From Bacteroidaceae bacterium (GTDB lineage: Bacteria; Bacteroidota; Bacteroidia; Bacteroidales; Bacteroidaceae), in the NCBI GenBank assembly GCA_017961965.1, contig JAGCWG010000056.1:1-5394 (forward strand): a stretch of DNA of 5,394 nt, given 5' to 3'. Shown here piece by piece: positions 1-5,104 of this stretch. Both the position numbers and the translations under genes were made by a program. A model generated the notes under the pieces. It did no database searches and had not been told where the DNA came from. It worked only from the letters and a program-made list of their open reading frames with translations. Numbering within the stretch: position 1 is the first letter of the stretch; every line of letters begins with the position of its first letter.

Positions 1-876
1 TCCTGCCCAGTCGAAGACAATCTTTGCTTCCTGCTGTGCTTCGTCAAATGTTACGTTACGGAATATGAAGTCCTTAGGCATCTTTGATGTGTCCATCTTT
101 GGTGCATCAGGGTCAGGTAAGGTGATACCGCCACCGCTCATGATGACAGCCTTCTGGAAATATCCGCGTGCAAGTGGTGACTCGCATATCGTCTTTACAC
201 TACCTGCACCTGCACTCTGTCCGAAGATTGTGACATTCTCTGGGTCGCCACCGAACTGCTCTATGTTCTTGCGAATCCACTTGAGTGCTTCTATCTGGTC
301 AAGTATTCCGTAGTTGCCCGATACACTGTTCTCGTTCTCCTCACTCAAGAGTGGGTGAGCAAGGAATCCGAAGATACCGAGACGGTAGTTGATGCTCACG
401 AGCACCACGTCCTTGTTTGCCCATTCCTGTCCGTCAAACTCAGGTTCTGAGCCCCATCCTTCGCGATAGCCTCCACCATGAATCCAGAGTGCCACAGGCA
501 GTTTCTTGTCAATCTGTCCCGGAGCCTTTGTCCATACGTTGAGATAGAGACAATCCTCGCTGTAAGGAGCCTCATCGCCATATCCCCATTCTGTGGCGTA
601 GCCACCAGGGTAGTGAACTGATTGATAACCTGGGTGTCCGAATTTGTCTGCAATCTTGACACCTTCCCATGCAACCACTGGCTGTGGTGCTTTCCAGCGT
701 AGGTCTCCGATAGGTGGTGCTGCATAAGGGATGCCACGATAGACGTAAACATCTGGATGGTCGTCAGCCAGAACGCCCTGTACCTGACCGCCTTCGATAG
801 TTAACACTGGGTTCTCGACTTGCTTGTTGCAAGCCATCATTGCCAATAATGGCAAAAGTAGCCAAATCTTTTTCAT
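1..876 (-). CDS. Type-B carboxylesterase, predicted lipoprotein (3' end beyond window)
   Basis: This gene reads leftward from ATG at 876 and stays open to the window edge, giving 292 codons; typical family members have about 500 residues, so the C-terminal part with the catalytic His is missing here. The N-terminus (MKKIWLLLPLLAMMAC) is a lipoprotein signal with Cys16 as the likely lipidated residue, which supports this start and places the enzyme in the cell envelope. Seen motifs: RGIPYAAPPIG (47-57), EDCLYLNVW (107-115, the second carboxylesterase-B signature), HGGG oxyanion-hole loop (133-136), and FGGDPENVTIFGQSAG (208-223) with nucleophile Ser221 in GQSAG. The family hydrolyses carboxylic esters; in polysaccharide-degradation loci such enzymes often remove acetyl or feruloyl groups, but the substrate here is an inference from the arabinofuranosidase gene 78 bp upstream. 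No own promoter is visible, so co-transcription is likely. Family assignment is very secure, substrate is not. Confidence 0.95.
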   Translation of the reverse strand, partial: MKKIWLLLPLLAMMACNKQVENPVLTIEGGQVQGVLADDHPDVYVYRGIPYAAPPIGDLRWKAPQPVVAWEGVKIADKFGHPGYQSVHYPGGYATEWGYGDEAPYSEDCLYLNVWTKAPGQIDKKLPVALWIHGGGYREGWGSEPEFDGQEWANKDVVLVSINYRLGIFGFLAHPLLSEENENSVSGNYGILDQIEALKWIRKNIEQFGGDPENVTIFGQSAGAGSVKTICESPLARGYFQKAVIMSGGGITLPDPDAPKMDTSKMPKDFIFRNVTFDEAQQEAKIVFDWAG

Positions 877-899
877 AATTATTTAGGTATTAGTAATTG

Positions 900-926
900 G
901 TCTTCCTGCGTCATCCGCAGGAAGAC
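900..926 (-). other. Intercistronic 11-bp perfect hairpin
   Basis: GTCTTCCTGCG (900-910) is the exact reverse complement of CGCAGGAAGAC (916-926), leaving a 5-nt loop. It lies in the 78-bp gap between the arabinofuranosidase stop (955-957) and the esterase ATG (876). On neither strand is it followed by a T tract, so it does not look like an ordinary intrinsic terminator. A role as an mRNA-stabilising or processing element, or as a partial attenuator between the two genes, is inference. Confidence 0.7.
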
Positions 927-954
927 GTGTTATCTATGTGTAAAAGTATTCAAG

Positions 955-3660
955 CTAATCATTTTTCTTTGATGTATGTCGTCTGTCCAATGCCTTCAAC
1001 TTTGATTTTGGTTGTCTTGGCTGATGGATGTGCATACGGCACAAACCATCCTTGATGGCATTCCTTGTACATCTGCTTCCGTTTGGAAGGAAGGCTTTGC
1101 ACTTTCCATTGTTGAGTGTGATGGTAGTGCCCTTGTTTGTCTTTGTGACTGTGCCTGTTATCGTGTTTGTTTTTTCAGTCTCTGCTTTGACTGTCTTGTC
1201 GGCAGTCTTGTCCTCTGCCACCTTCTTGTCCTCTGCTTTGACAACAGTCTTTTCTTCTGCCTTGACTGTTGTGGCAGGGTCGGGACTTACGAGGCGAACC
1301 TCGTAAATCTCGCCAATCTGTTTTCTTGGCTTAGCCACGAACTTGACGCGTACCTGTTGCTTGCCTTTTAGTACTTCTGCTGGTATGTCGTATGTCTCTG
1401 TCTTGAACTCAGAGATACGGTATTTGCCTGTATTGTTCACAGACTTGACAAGTACGTCGTCAATGAAGATGTCGAACTCGTGAGTCTTCCATTCGCCTAC
1501 ACCCCAGTACTTGAGTTGGAGGCTCAGGCTTTCCTTTCCACCTGTCTGCATGAGGTAGCTGAAGTAGTGGTTGTCCCTTGCATCACGGAAGAACACGTCA
1601 TTTGTGTTGCCTGTGTATGACTGGTCTGTCTCCATCTTATGGTCTGTCTCAGGCTGCTGCTCTCCTGGTTGTACTTTATCAACTGTACGTGCTTCGAGAG
1701 CCTGACGTTCCTGTTCCTTCTTAGCCAACTGGTCGATGTACTGTGCATAGTTCTTTTCGGTAAGTGCAAGCCAGTACATCATGTAACGGCTGTCATGAAT
1801 CTCGAAGAAAGGTTGAAGTTCATTGACTATAGGATTCTCCATGCGTGTGGAAAGTGTGAAGTGCAGAGGCTTGCCAGCTACAGGAGTAAGTTGGTTAGCG
1901 ATGTCATCAATATTATTGTTGATGAGTATTGGAGCCTCGTTGATAGGCAACTTCTTTCCACCAGCGTACTGACCGAAACGGCTGTCGTCTGCCACAAGGT
2001 GTGCAAGGTCTTCTGTACCAGTCTTCATGGCAAGGAGTATAGGTCCGTGCATGATGGCAATGTACTGTGGTGTGTTAGGCAGGTACTTGATGCTGTTGTG
2101 CATTGGGAAGGTAACGTCAACAACATCGCCCGTCTTCCACTTGCGGTCTATACATATATAAGATGAAGGACCTGTTATGATTGACACGTCCTTGCCGTTC
2201 ACAGTCACTTTGAACGCGTTAGGTTTTACCCAGCCTGGGTAACGAACCATAAGCTTGAATTGTCCTTTACCCTCTGCAATGGTAATCTTGCTTGTTTCAC
2301 CGTATGGGAAAGCTGTCTCCTGACGGATAGTCACGCCTTTGGCCTTCCAGTTGAGTTCGGAAGCTGTATAGAGATTGACAAAGAGGGCATCGCCACGATG
2401 TGTGTAGATGAACTGACCATACTTGCCATGATTCTCCATACCCGTACCTACGCAACACCACATAGCCTCGTTAGGGGCAGAATAGTTGCGGTAGTGGCGT
2501 GGACGTGCTGGAGTGAAATACACGTATCCACCATGTACAGGATGCTGTGTAGAGAGAATATGATTGAACGTTGCAAGCTCGTAGTAGTCAGCATAGCGTG
2601 CCTCTGGATTACGACGATGAAGGTCTTCCGTAAGCTTGAGCAGATTGTTGGTGTTGCATGACTCTGGGCCATCTATGTCGTTGATGAAGTCCGTGCAGGC
2701 ATCCTTGCTTGGGAAATGCTCACGACGGCTGTTACCGCCAAATGCGAGTGAACGCTCTCCTGTCACAATGTCCCAGAAGTATTCGCCAGCCTCATGATAT
2801 GTCTCGTCACCTGTCAGTTCAGCTATGCGCTCGAATCCGATGACCTTTGGCACTTGAGTGTTTGCGTGCATATTGTCGAGACAATCCTGATGTTGTGACA
2901 TAGGTGTGAAGAGACGTTTATGAGAGAAACGCTTTGCACAGTATAGGTAACGCTTGTCTTTTGTCATGGCGTAGGCGTCAGCAAGCACCTCGTTCATGCC
3001 TCCGTGCTCATTACCGAGCATCTGTTCCATCTGTTCGTCAGTGAGATTGGCGGTAAGGTTGACAGCCCAGTCGCAGAACTCAAGGAAGAGAGTCTTTGCC
3101 TTCTCGTTGCCACAATAGAGCCATGCGTCACGAAGACCGGCGTACATCTTGTGGAGGTTATAGAAAGGAGCCCATGAGCCGAAGTATGTTCCGAAGTTAC
3201 CTTGCTTGAATGTGCTCCACACCTTTGCGCTGTTAGGGAATCCCCCCATGTAGCCTGTACCCCACGAAGGGTTATTCTTCTTGTTTGCTTCAGCACATTC
3301 TGCTATCTCGTCTATCATGTATTCCATGCGCTTGCGACATTCCTCGTTGCCAGTAGCGGCATTGATAGCCATTGCAGTAAGGTAATGTCCACCCACATGA
3401 CCGTCGAGGCCGTCCCAGTTAGGGTAGGTCTTGGCCTTGGGCGTGAGTCCAGCCTCCTTGCGGTAAGGAGCAAGCAGACGGTCGCAGTCATACTTGAGAA
3501 GAGTGTGGATGTTGAGGTCGCGTGCATACTTGAGAGGACCGTCAAGCAGAGTGATGTCACCTAATGGAAACTCGTCAGGATACAATTTGTCTTGTGCATT
3601 GACATACTGTGCACACGCAATACCAATAAATAAGGAGCAAACGATGTGTCTTGTCTTCAT
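955..3660 (-). CDS. Secreted beta-L-arabinofuranosidase (GH127/GH146 family) with unusual C-terminal Cys/His extension
   Basis: 901 residues, complete. A type I signal peptide ends about Ala22 (VNA before QDK), so the enzyme is exported. The (alpha/alpha)6-barrel domain spans about 30-540. By comparison with the characterised GH127 enzyme HypBA1, it shows the zinc/thiolate active site: E333-S-C335 and the Cys pair C402-C403 in MWCCVGTGMENHGKYG, with C402 the likely nucleophile and E314 (in GGNSRREHF, 309-316) the likely acid/base. These enzymes release beta-L-arabinofuranose from arabinan side chains, arabinogalactan or glycoproteins. Residues about 550-635 resemble DUF4986, followed by a charged linker (KKEQERQALEARTVDKVQPG, 647-666) and a beta-rich DUF6805-like domain (about 682-793); this order is usual in Bacteroidota members, which normally end near here at about 780-800 residues. 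This protein continues with a Lys/Glu/Ala-rich repeat linker (about 799-830), a C-x9-C-x9-C-x2-H module (854-877) and a basic tail. The start is fixed by the signal peptide; there is no Shine-Dalgarno sequence. It is probably the first gene of an operon with the esterase. Choice between GH127 and GH146 cannot be made by eye. Confidence 0.95.
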   Translation of the reverse strand: MKTRHIVCSLFIGIACAQYVNAQDKLYPDEFPLGDITLLDGPLKYARDLNIHTLLKYDCDRLLAPYRKEAGLTPKAKTYPNWDGLDGHVGGHYLTAMAINAATGNEECRKRMEYMIDEIAECAEANKKNNPSWGTGYMGGFPNSAKVWSTFKQGNFGTYFGSWAPFYNLHKMYAGLRDAWLYCGNEKAKTLFLEFCDWAVNLTANLTDEQMEQMLGNEHGGMNEVLADAYAMTKDKRYLYCAKRFSHKRLFTPMSQHQDCLDNMHANTQVPKVIGFERIAELTGDETYHEAGEYFWDIVTGERSLAFGGNSRREHFPSKDACTDFINDIDGPESCNTNNLLKLTEDLHRRNPEARYADYYELATFNHILSTQHPVHGGYVYFTPARPRHYRNYSAPNEAMWCCVGTGMENHGKYGQFIYTHRGDALFVNLYTASELNWKAKGVTIRQETAFPYGETSKITIAEGKGQFKLMVRYPGWVKPNAFKVTVNGKDVSIITGPSSYICIDRKWKTGDVVDVTFPMHNSIKYLPNTPQYIAIMHGPILLAMKTGTEDLAHLVADDSRFGQYAGGKKLPINEAPILINNNIDDIANQLTPVAGKPLHFTLSTRMENPIVNELQPFFEIHDSRYMMYWLALTEKNYAQYIDQLAKKEQERQALEARTVDKVQPGEQQPETDHKMETDQSYTGNTNDVFFRDARDNHYFSYLMQTGGKESLSLQLKYWGVGEWKTHEFDIFIDDVLVKSVNNTGKYRISEFKTETYDIPAEVLKGKQQVRVKFVAKPRKQIGEIYEVRLVSPDPATTVKAEEKTVVKAEDKKVAEDKTADKTVKAETEKTNTITGTVTKTNKGTTITLNNGKCKAFLPNGSRCTRNAIKDGLCRMHIHQPRQPKSKLKALDRRHTSKKND
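1030..1101 (-). other. C-terminal C-x9-C-x9-C-x2-H zinc-binding-like module of the arabinofuranosidase
   Basis: Residues 854-877 of the arabinofuranosidase contain C854, C864, C874 and H877 in exact C-x9-C-x9-C-x2-H spacing, with a Gly before the second Cys (NGSRC) and another before the third (DGLC). This matches my recollection of small Cys/His modules found mostly at termini of Bacteroidota proteins (pattern CKAxTxxGxxC...YCxxH, the DUF5763 type). Metal binding is inferred from the residue pattern. The module is followed by a basic, disordered-looking tail (PRQPKSKLKALDRRHTSKK). It sits about 60 residues beyond the end of the DUF6805-like domain and is not part of the glycosidase fold. Confidence 0.7.
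1171..1266 (-). repeat. Degenerate (V)KAE(E/D)K repeats encoding a charged linker
   Basis: Residues 799-830 of the arabinofuranosidase are built from degenerate units: VKAEEK, VKAEDK, VAEDK, TADK, VKAETEK. The DNA shows the same repetition (several copies of CTCTGC and TTGAC/TTGTC on the plus strand). The composition is almost only Lys, Glu, Asp, Ala, Val and Thr, as expected for an extended or helical spacer joining the enzyme to its terminal Cys/His module. The copy number may vary between strains (inference). Confidence 0.75.
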
Positions 3661-3704
3661 GATTGTCGTTTTGTTTGTTGTTATTTTGCTAATTAATACA
3701 TCAG

Positions 3705-3712
3705 CAAATGTA
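3705..3712 (-). promoter_or_regulatory. Bacteroidota -7 box (TACATTTG) for the arabinofuranosidase-esterase unit
   Basis: On the minus strand TACATTTG matches TAnnTTTG and lies about 45 bp before the ATG at 3660, giving a predicted leader of about 38 nt. That leader is rich in A and C (AACAACAAACAAAACGACAATC region) and lacks a Shine-Dalgarno sequence, as is common in this phylum. No TTG-type -33 element is present at the expected spacing, so the promoter may be weak or need an activator. Confidence 0.5.
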
Positions 3713-3760
3713 GTAAGAATAATTGTATATTTGGCACTTTTACACTAAAAAAGACTTTTA

Positions 3761-3787
3761 TTGATAAAAAAAACTCCATTTTATCAA
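3761..3787. promoter_or_regulatory. 9-bp dyad, possible operator
   Basis: TTGATAAAA (3761-3769) and TTTTATCAA (3779-3787) are exact inverted repeats separated by 9 bp (AAAACTCCA). Centre-to-centre spacing of the arms is 18 bp, close to two helical turns, which would suit a dimeric regulator. It lies about 50 bp upstream of the arabinofuranosidase -7 box and about 60 bp upstream of the sigma -33 element, so it could serve either gene. The surrounding sequence is AT-rich, which raises the chance of coincidence. Confidence 0.4.
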
Positions 3788-3845
3788 AAAAATGACGTTT
3801 TTATAAAAAAATGCGCCCTTTTGCGTTATTTTTTTTCCCGAACTA

Positions 3846-3875
3846 TTGGATGGAAAGTTTTCTTTTATAACTTTG
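3846..3875 (+). promoter_or_regulatory. Bacteroidota promoter of the sigma factor gene (TTG-N19-TAACTTTG)
   Basis: TTG at 3846-3848 and TAACTTTG at 3868-3875 are separated by 19 bp. Both the boxes and the spacing fit the Bacteroidota -33/-7 consensus recognised by the primary sigma factor. Transcription would begin near 3881, giving a leader of about 133 nt before the ATG at 4015. This is the best promoter match in the window. Confidence 0.75.
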
Positions 3876-3890
3876 CACCCGAAAAAATAC

Positions 3891-3943
3891 TAATAGTGAA
3901 ACATAAGGGGTCATTTTTTCTTCGATTAGTAGCGAAACACAAG
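3891..3943 (+). repeat. Imperfect 17-nt direct repeat in the sigma factor leader
   Basis: TAATAGTGAAACATAAG (3891-3907) and TAGTAGCGAAACACAAG (3927-3943) match at 14 of 17 positions, and all three differences are transitions. The copies are offset by 36 nt and both lie in the predicted untranslated leader, the first about 10 nt after the predicted transcription start. A shorter related stretch (AAGCGAACAT) follows at about 3946-3955. Function is unknown. Confidence 0.5.
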
Positions 3944-4014
3944 TTAAGCGAACATCGTGGGAAAGTATTTAGCATAAATAAGTATACCAGAGAACAAACT
4001 TAACCGTCGTATCT

Positions 4015-4875
4015 ATGAGACAACTTAAAATTAACACAAGTATCACAAGACGTGATAGCGAATCAGTGGAAATCTATCTTCGCGATATTGGTCATCGTGA
4101 AACAATCACAGTAGATGAAGAGGTAGAGCTGACTCGTCGTATTCATAAAGGTGACCAGAAGGCTCTCGATGCACTCGTTGAGGCTAACCTTCGTTTTGTG
4201 GTTTCTGTGGCTAAACAATTCCAGAACCAAGGACTTTCCCTCTCAGACCTTATCAGTGAGGGAAACATCGGACTTATCAAGGCTGCACAACGCTTTGATG
4301 AAACACGAGGATTCAAGTTTATCAGTTTTGCTGTATGGTGGATTCGCCAGTCAATACTTGCTGCCATAGCTGAGAAGTCAAACATGATTCGTGTACCTCT
4401 CAACCAGCAGGGTGTAAACAGCAAGGTGCGCAGAGCAACATCACAGTTCAAGCAACAGTATATGCGCGACCCATCTCCAGAGGAGTTGGCAGAGATAGCT
4501 GACCTTCCAATAGACAAGGTTATTGAAAGTTTCGGAACACATGGCAAGACCGTCAGTTACGACTGTCCTGTGGCAGACGACGAGAGCACACCAATGATTG
4601 ACCTCTTCACGGGTGATGCTGTTACAAATGCTGACCGTGGACTTGACACCGAATCACTTGCAAAAGAGATTGACTTCGTACTTCAGGACCTTAATCCACG
4701 TGACCGCGAGATTATCCGTATGTGCTTCGGCATCGGTTCAAATGAGATGACACTTGACGAGATTGGTTCTCGCTTCAATCTCTCTCGTGAACGTGTACGC
4801 CAGTTGCGTGAGGTGACACTCACACGTCTCCGTCGCAACGACCGCACATTACAACTCAGAAAGTATTTGTCATAA
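4015..4875 (+). CDS. rpoD: RpoD-family sigma-70 factor (Bacteroidota short primary-type)
   Basis: 286 residues, beginning MRQLKINTSITRR like Bacteroidota primary sigma factors, which are also about 285-290 residues and lack the long region 1.1 and non-conserved insert of E. coli RpoD. Region 1.2 is at about 13-45. Region 2 is at about 56-121 and includes EANLRFVVSVAKQ, DLISEGNIGLIKAAQRFD and the -10 recognition/melting segment GFKFISFAVWWIRQSI (99-114). Region 3 is at about 130-205 and region 4 at about 216-275, with the helix-turn-helix TLDEIGSRFNLSRERVRQLR (246-265). The protein would direct core RNA polymerase to promoters. Several normally invariant positions differ from the primary sigma sequence as I remember it (for example VRQLREVTLTRLRR in place of VRQIKEKAIRRLR), so it may be a paralogous group-2 factor; the symbol is given with that reservation. 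The gene is monocistronic, with its own promoter and a terminator 10 nt after the stop. Confidence 0.93.
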   Translation: MRQLKINTSITRRDSESVEIYLRDIGHRETITVDEEVELTRRIHKGDQKALDALVEANLRFVVSVAKQFQNQGLSLSDLISEGNIGLIKAAQRFDETRGFKFISFAVWWIRQSILAAIAEKSNMIRVPLNQQGVNSKVRRATSQFKQQYMRDPSPEELAEIADLPIDKVIESFGTHGKTVSYDCPVADDESTPMIDLFTGDAVTNADRGLDTESLAKEIDFVLQDLNPRDREIIRMCFGIGSNEMTLDEIGSRFNLSRERVRQLREVTLTRLRRNDRTLQLRKYLS

Positions 4876-4884
4876 GTTGAATGT

Positions 4885-4920
4885 AAAAAGCAGCACCTCG
4901 TTATCGATATGCTGCTTTTT
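4885..4920 (+). terminator. Intrinsic terminator of the sigma factor gene
   Basis: AAAAAGCAGCA (4885-4895) pairs perfectly with TGCTGCTTTTT (4910-4920) across a 14-nt loop, beginning 10 nt after the TAA stop. The GCAGCA/TGCTGC core followed by five Ts is a standard rho-independent signal. The A run on the other side means it could also work for transcripts arriving from the right. Confidence 0.85.
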
Positions 4921-4944
4921 CTCTATCCCCCCCGAATTTTCAAC

Positions 4945-4952
4945 TACCTTTG
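4945..4952 (+). promoter_or_regulatory. Bacteroidota -7 box (TACCTTTG) for the downstream secreted-protein gene
   Basis: TACCTTTG matches TAnnTTTG exactly and is followed by TAACACCG, where transcription would start near 4959. The expected -33 position carries a run of seven C (4927-4933) instead of a TTG element. The predicted leader before the ATG at 5105 is about 145 nt long and contains the inverted repeats described separately. Confidence 0.55.
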
Positions 4953-4956
4953 TAAC

Positions 4957-5031
4957 ACCGAGATAACAAATCTTTCAAGAACATCGGTTTTGCATAATCT
5001 TCATTATGTACCGACTAAAACCATTAATGGT
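4957..5031 (+). promoter_or_regulatory. Structured leader with alternative stems
   Basis: TCGGT (4984-4988) can pair either with ACCGA upstream (4957-4961) or with ACCGA downstream (5010-5014). The downstream option is extended by an inner stem GCATAAT (4992-4998)/ATTATGT (5003-5009) with a CTTC loop. A further alternative pairs GGTTTT (4986-4991) with AAAACC (5017-5022). A perfect 12-bp palindrome ACCATTAATGGT follows at 5020-5031. Mutually exclusive helices of this kind occur in attenuators and riboswitches, but no known riboswitch class is recognised and there is no clear T tract after the stems. Confidence 0.45.
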
Positions 5032-5104
5032 CTAGAATAACGTACAATAGGAGATGTAAGTTATATATTGAGAGAAGTTTTTTATCATTTTTAAATGCAT
5101 TATT

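Larger units (their letters stand above)
3661..4014. other. 354-bp divergent intergenic control region
   Basis: This AT-rich gap separates the leftward arabinofuranosidase from the rightward sigma factor. It holds a -7 box for the former (3705-3712), a 9-bp dyad (3761-3787), long A and T runs (about 3764-3837), a strong promoter for the sigma factor (3846-3875) and a leader of about 133 nt with an imperfect direct repeat. I see no credible protein gene in it: the only sizeable open frame (TTG at 3761 to 4003) runs across the sigma promoter. Confidence 0.75.

Noticed and set aside
65..752. Open frames on both strands overlapping the left gene (65-313 plus, 396-752 minus)
   Set aside because: They are out-of-frame shadows of the carboxylesterase, whose frame contains the oxyanion-hole and GQSAG motifs.
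1012..3564. Several 70-175 codon open frames on both strands inside the arabinofuranosidase gene
   Set aside because: All lie within a gene with continuous family motifs in its own frame; their translations are Cys-, Val- or Thr-rich nonsense with no recognisable domain.
955..3660. Lipoprotein alternative for the arabinofuranosidase (GIAC at residues 13-16)
   Set aside because: Gly at -3 does not fit a normal lipobox, whereas VNA before QDK at residues 20-22 is a standard type I cleavage site.
3811..3837. Possible terminator at ATGCGCCCTTTTGCG followed by eight T
   Set aside because: Only three consecutive Watson-Crick pairs (CGC/GCG) form before mismatches, too weak a stem, and no plus-strand gene lies upstream to be terminated.
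3761..4003. 80-codon plus-strand open frame beginning with TTG
   Set aside because: It spans the dyad and the best promoter in the window; the NFAPEK segment is just the translated TAACTTTGCACCCG promoter sequence, and there is no domain-like or signal sequence.
4143..4547. Open frames overlapping the sigma factor (minus 4143-4547, plus 4151-4369)
   Set aside because: They are antisense and shifted-frame shadows of the conserved sigma region 2-3 coding sequence.
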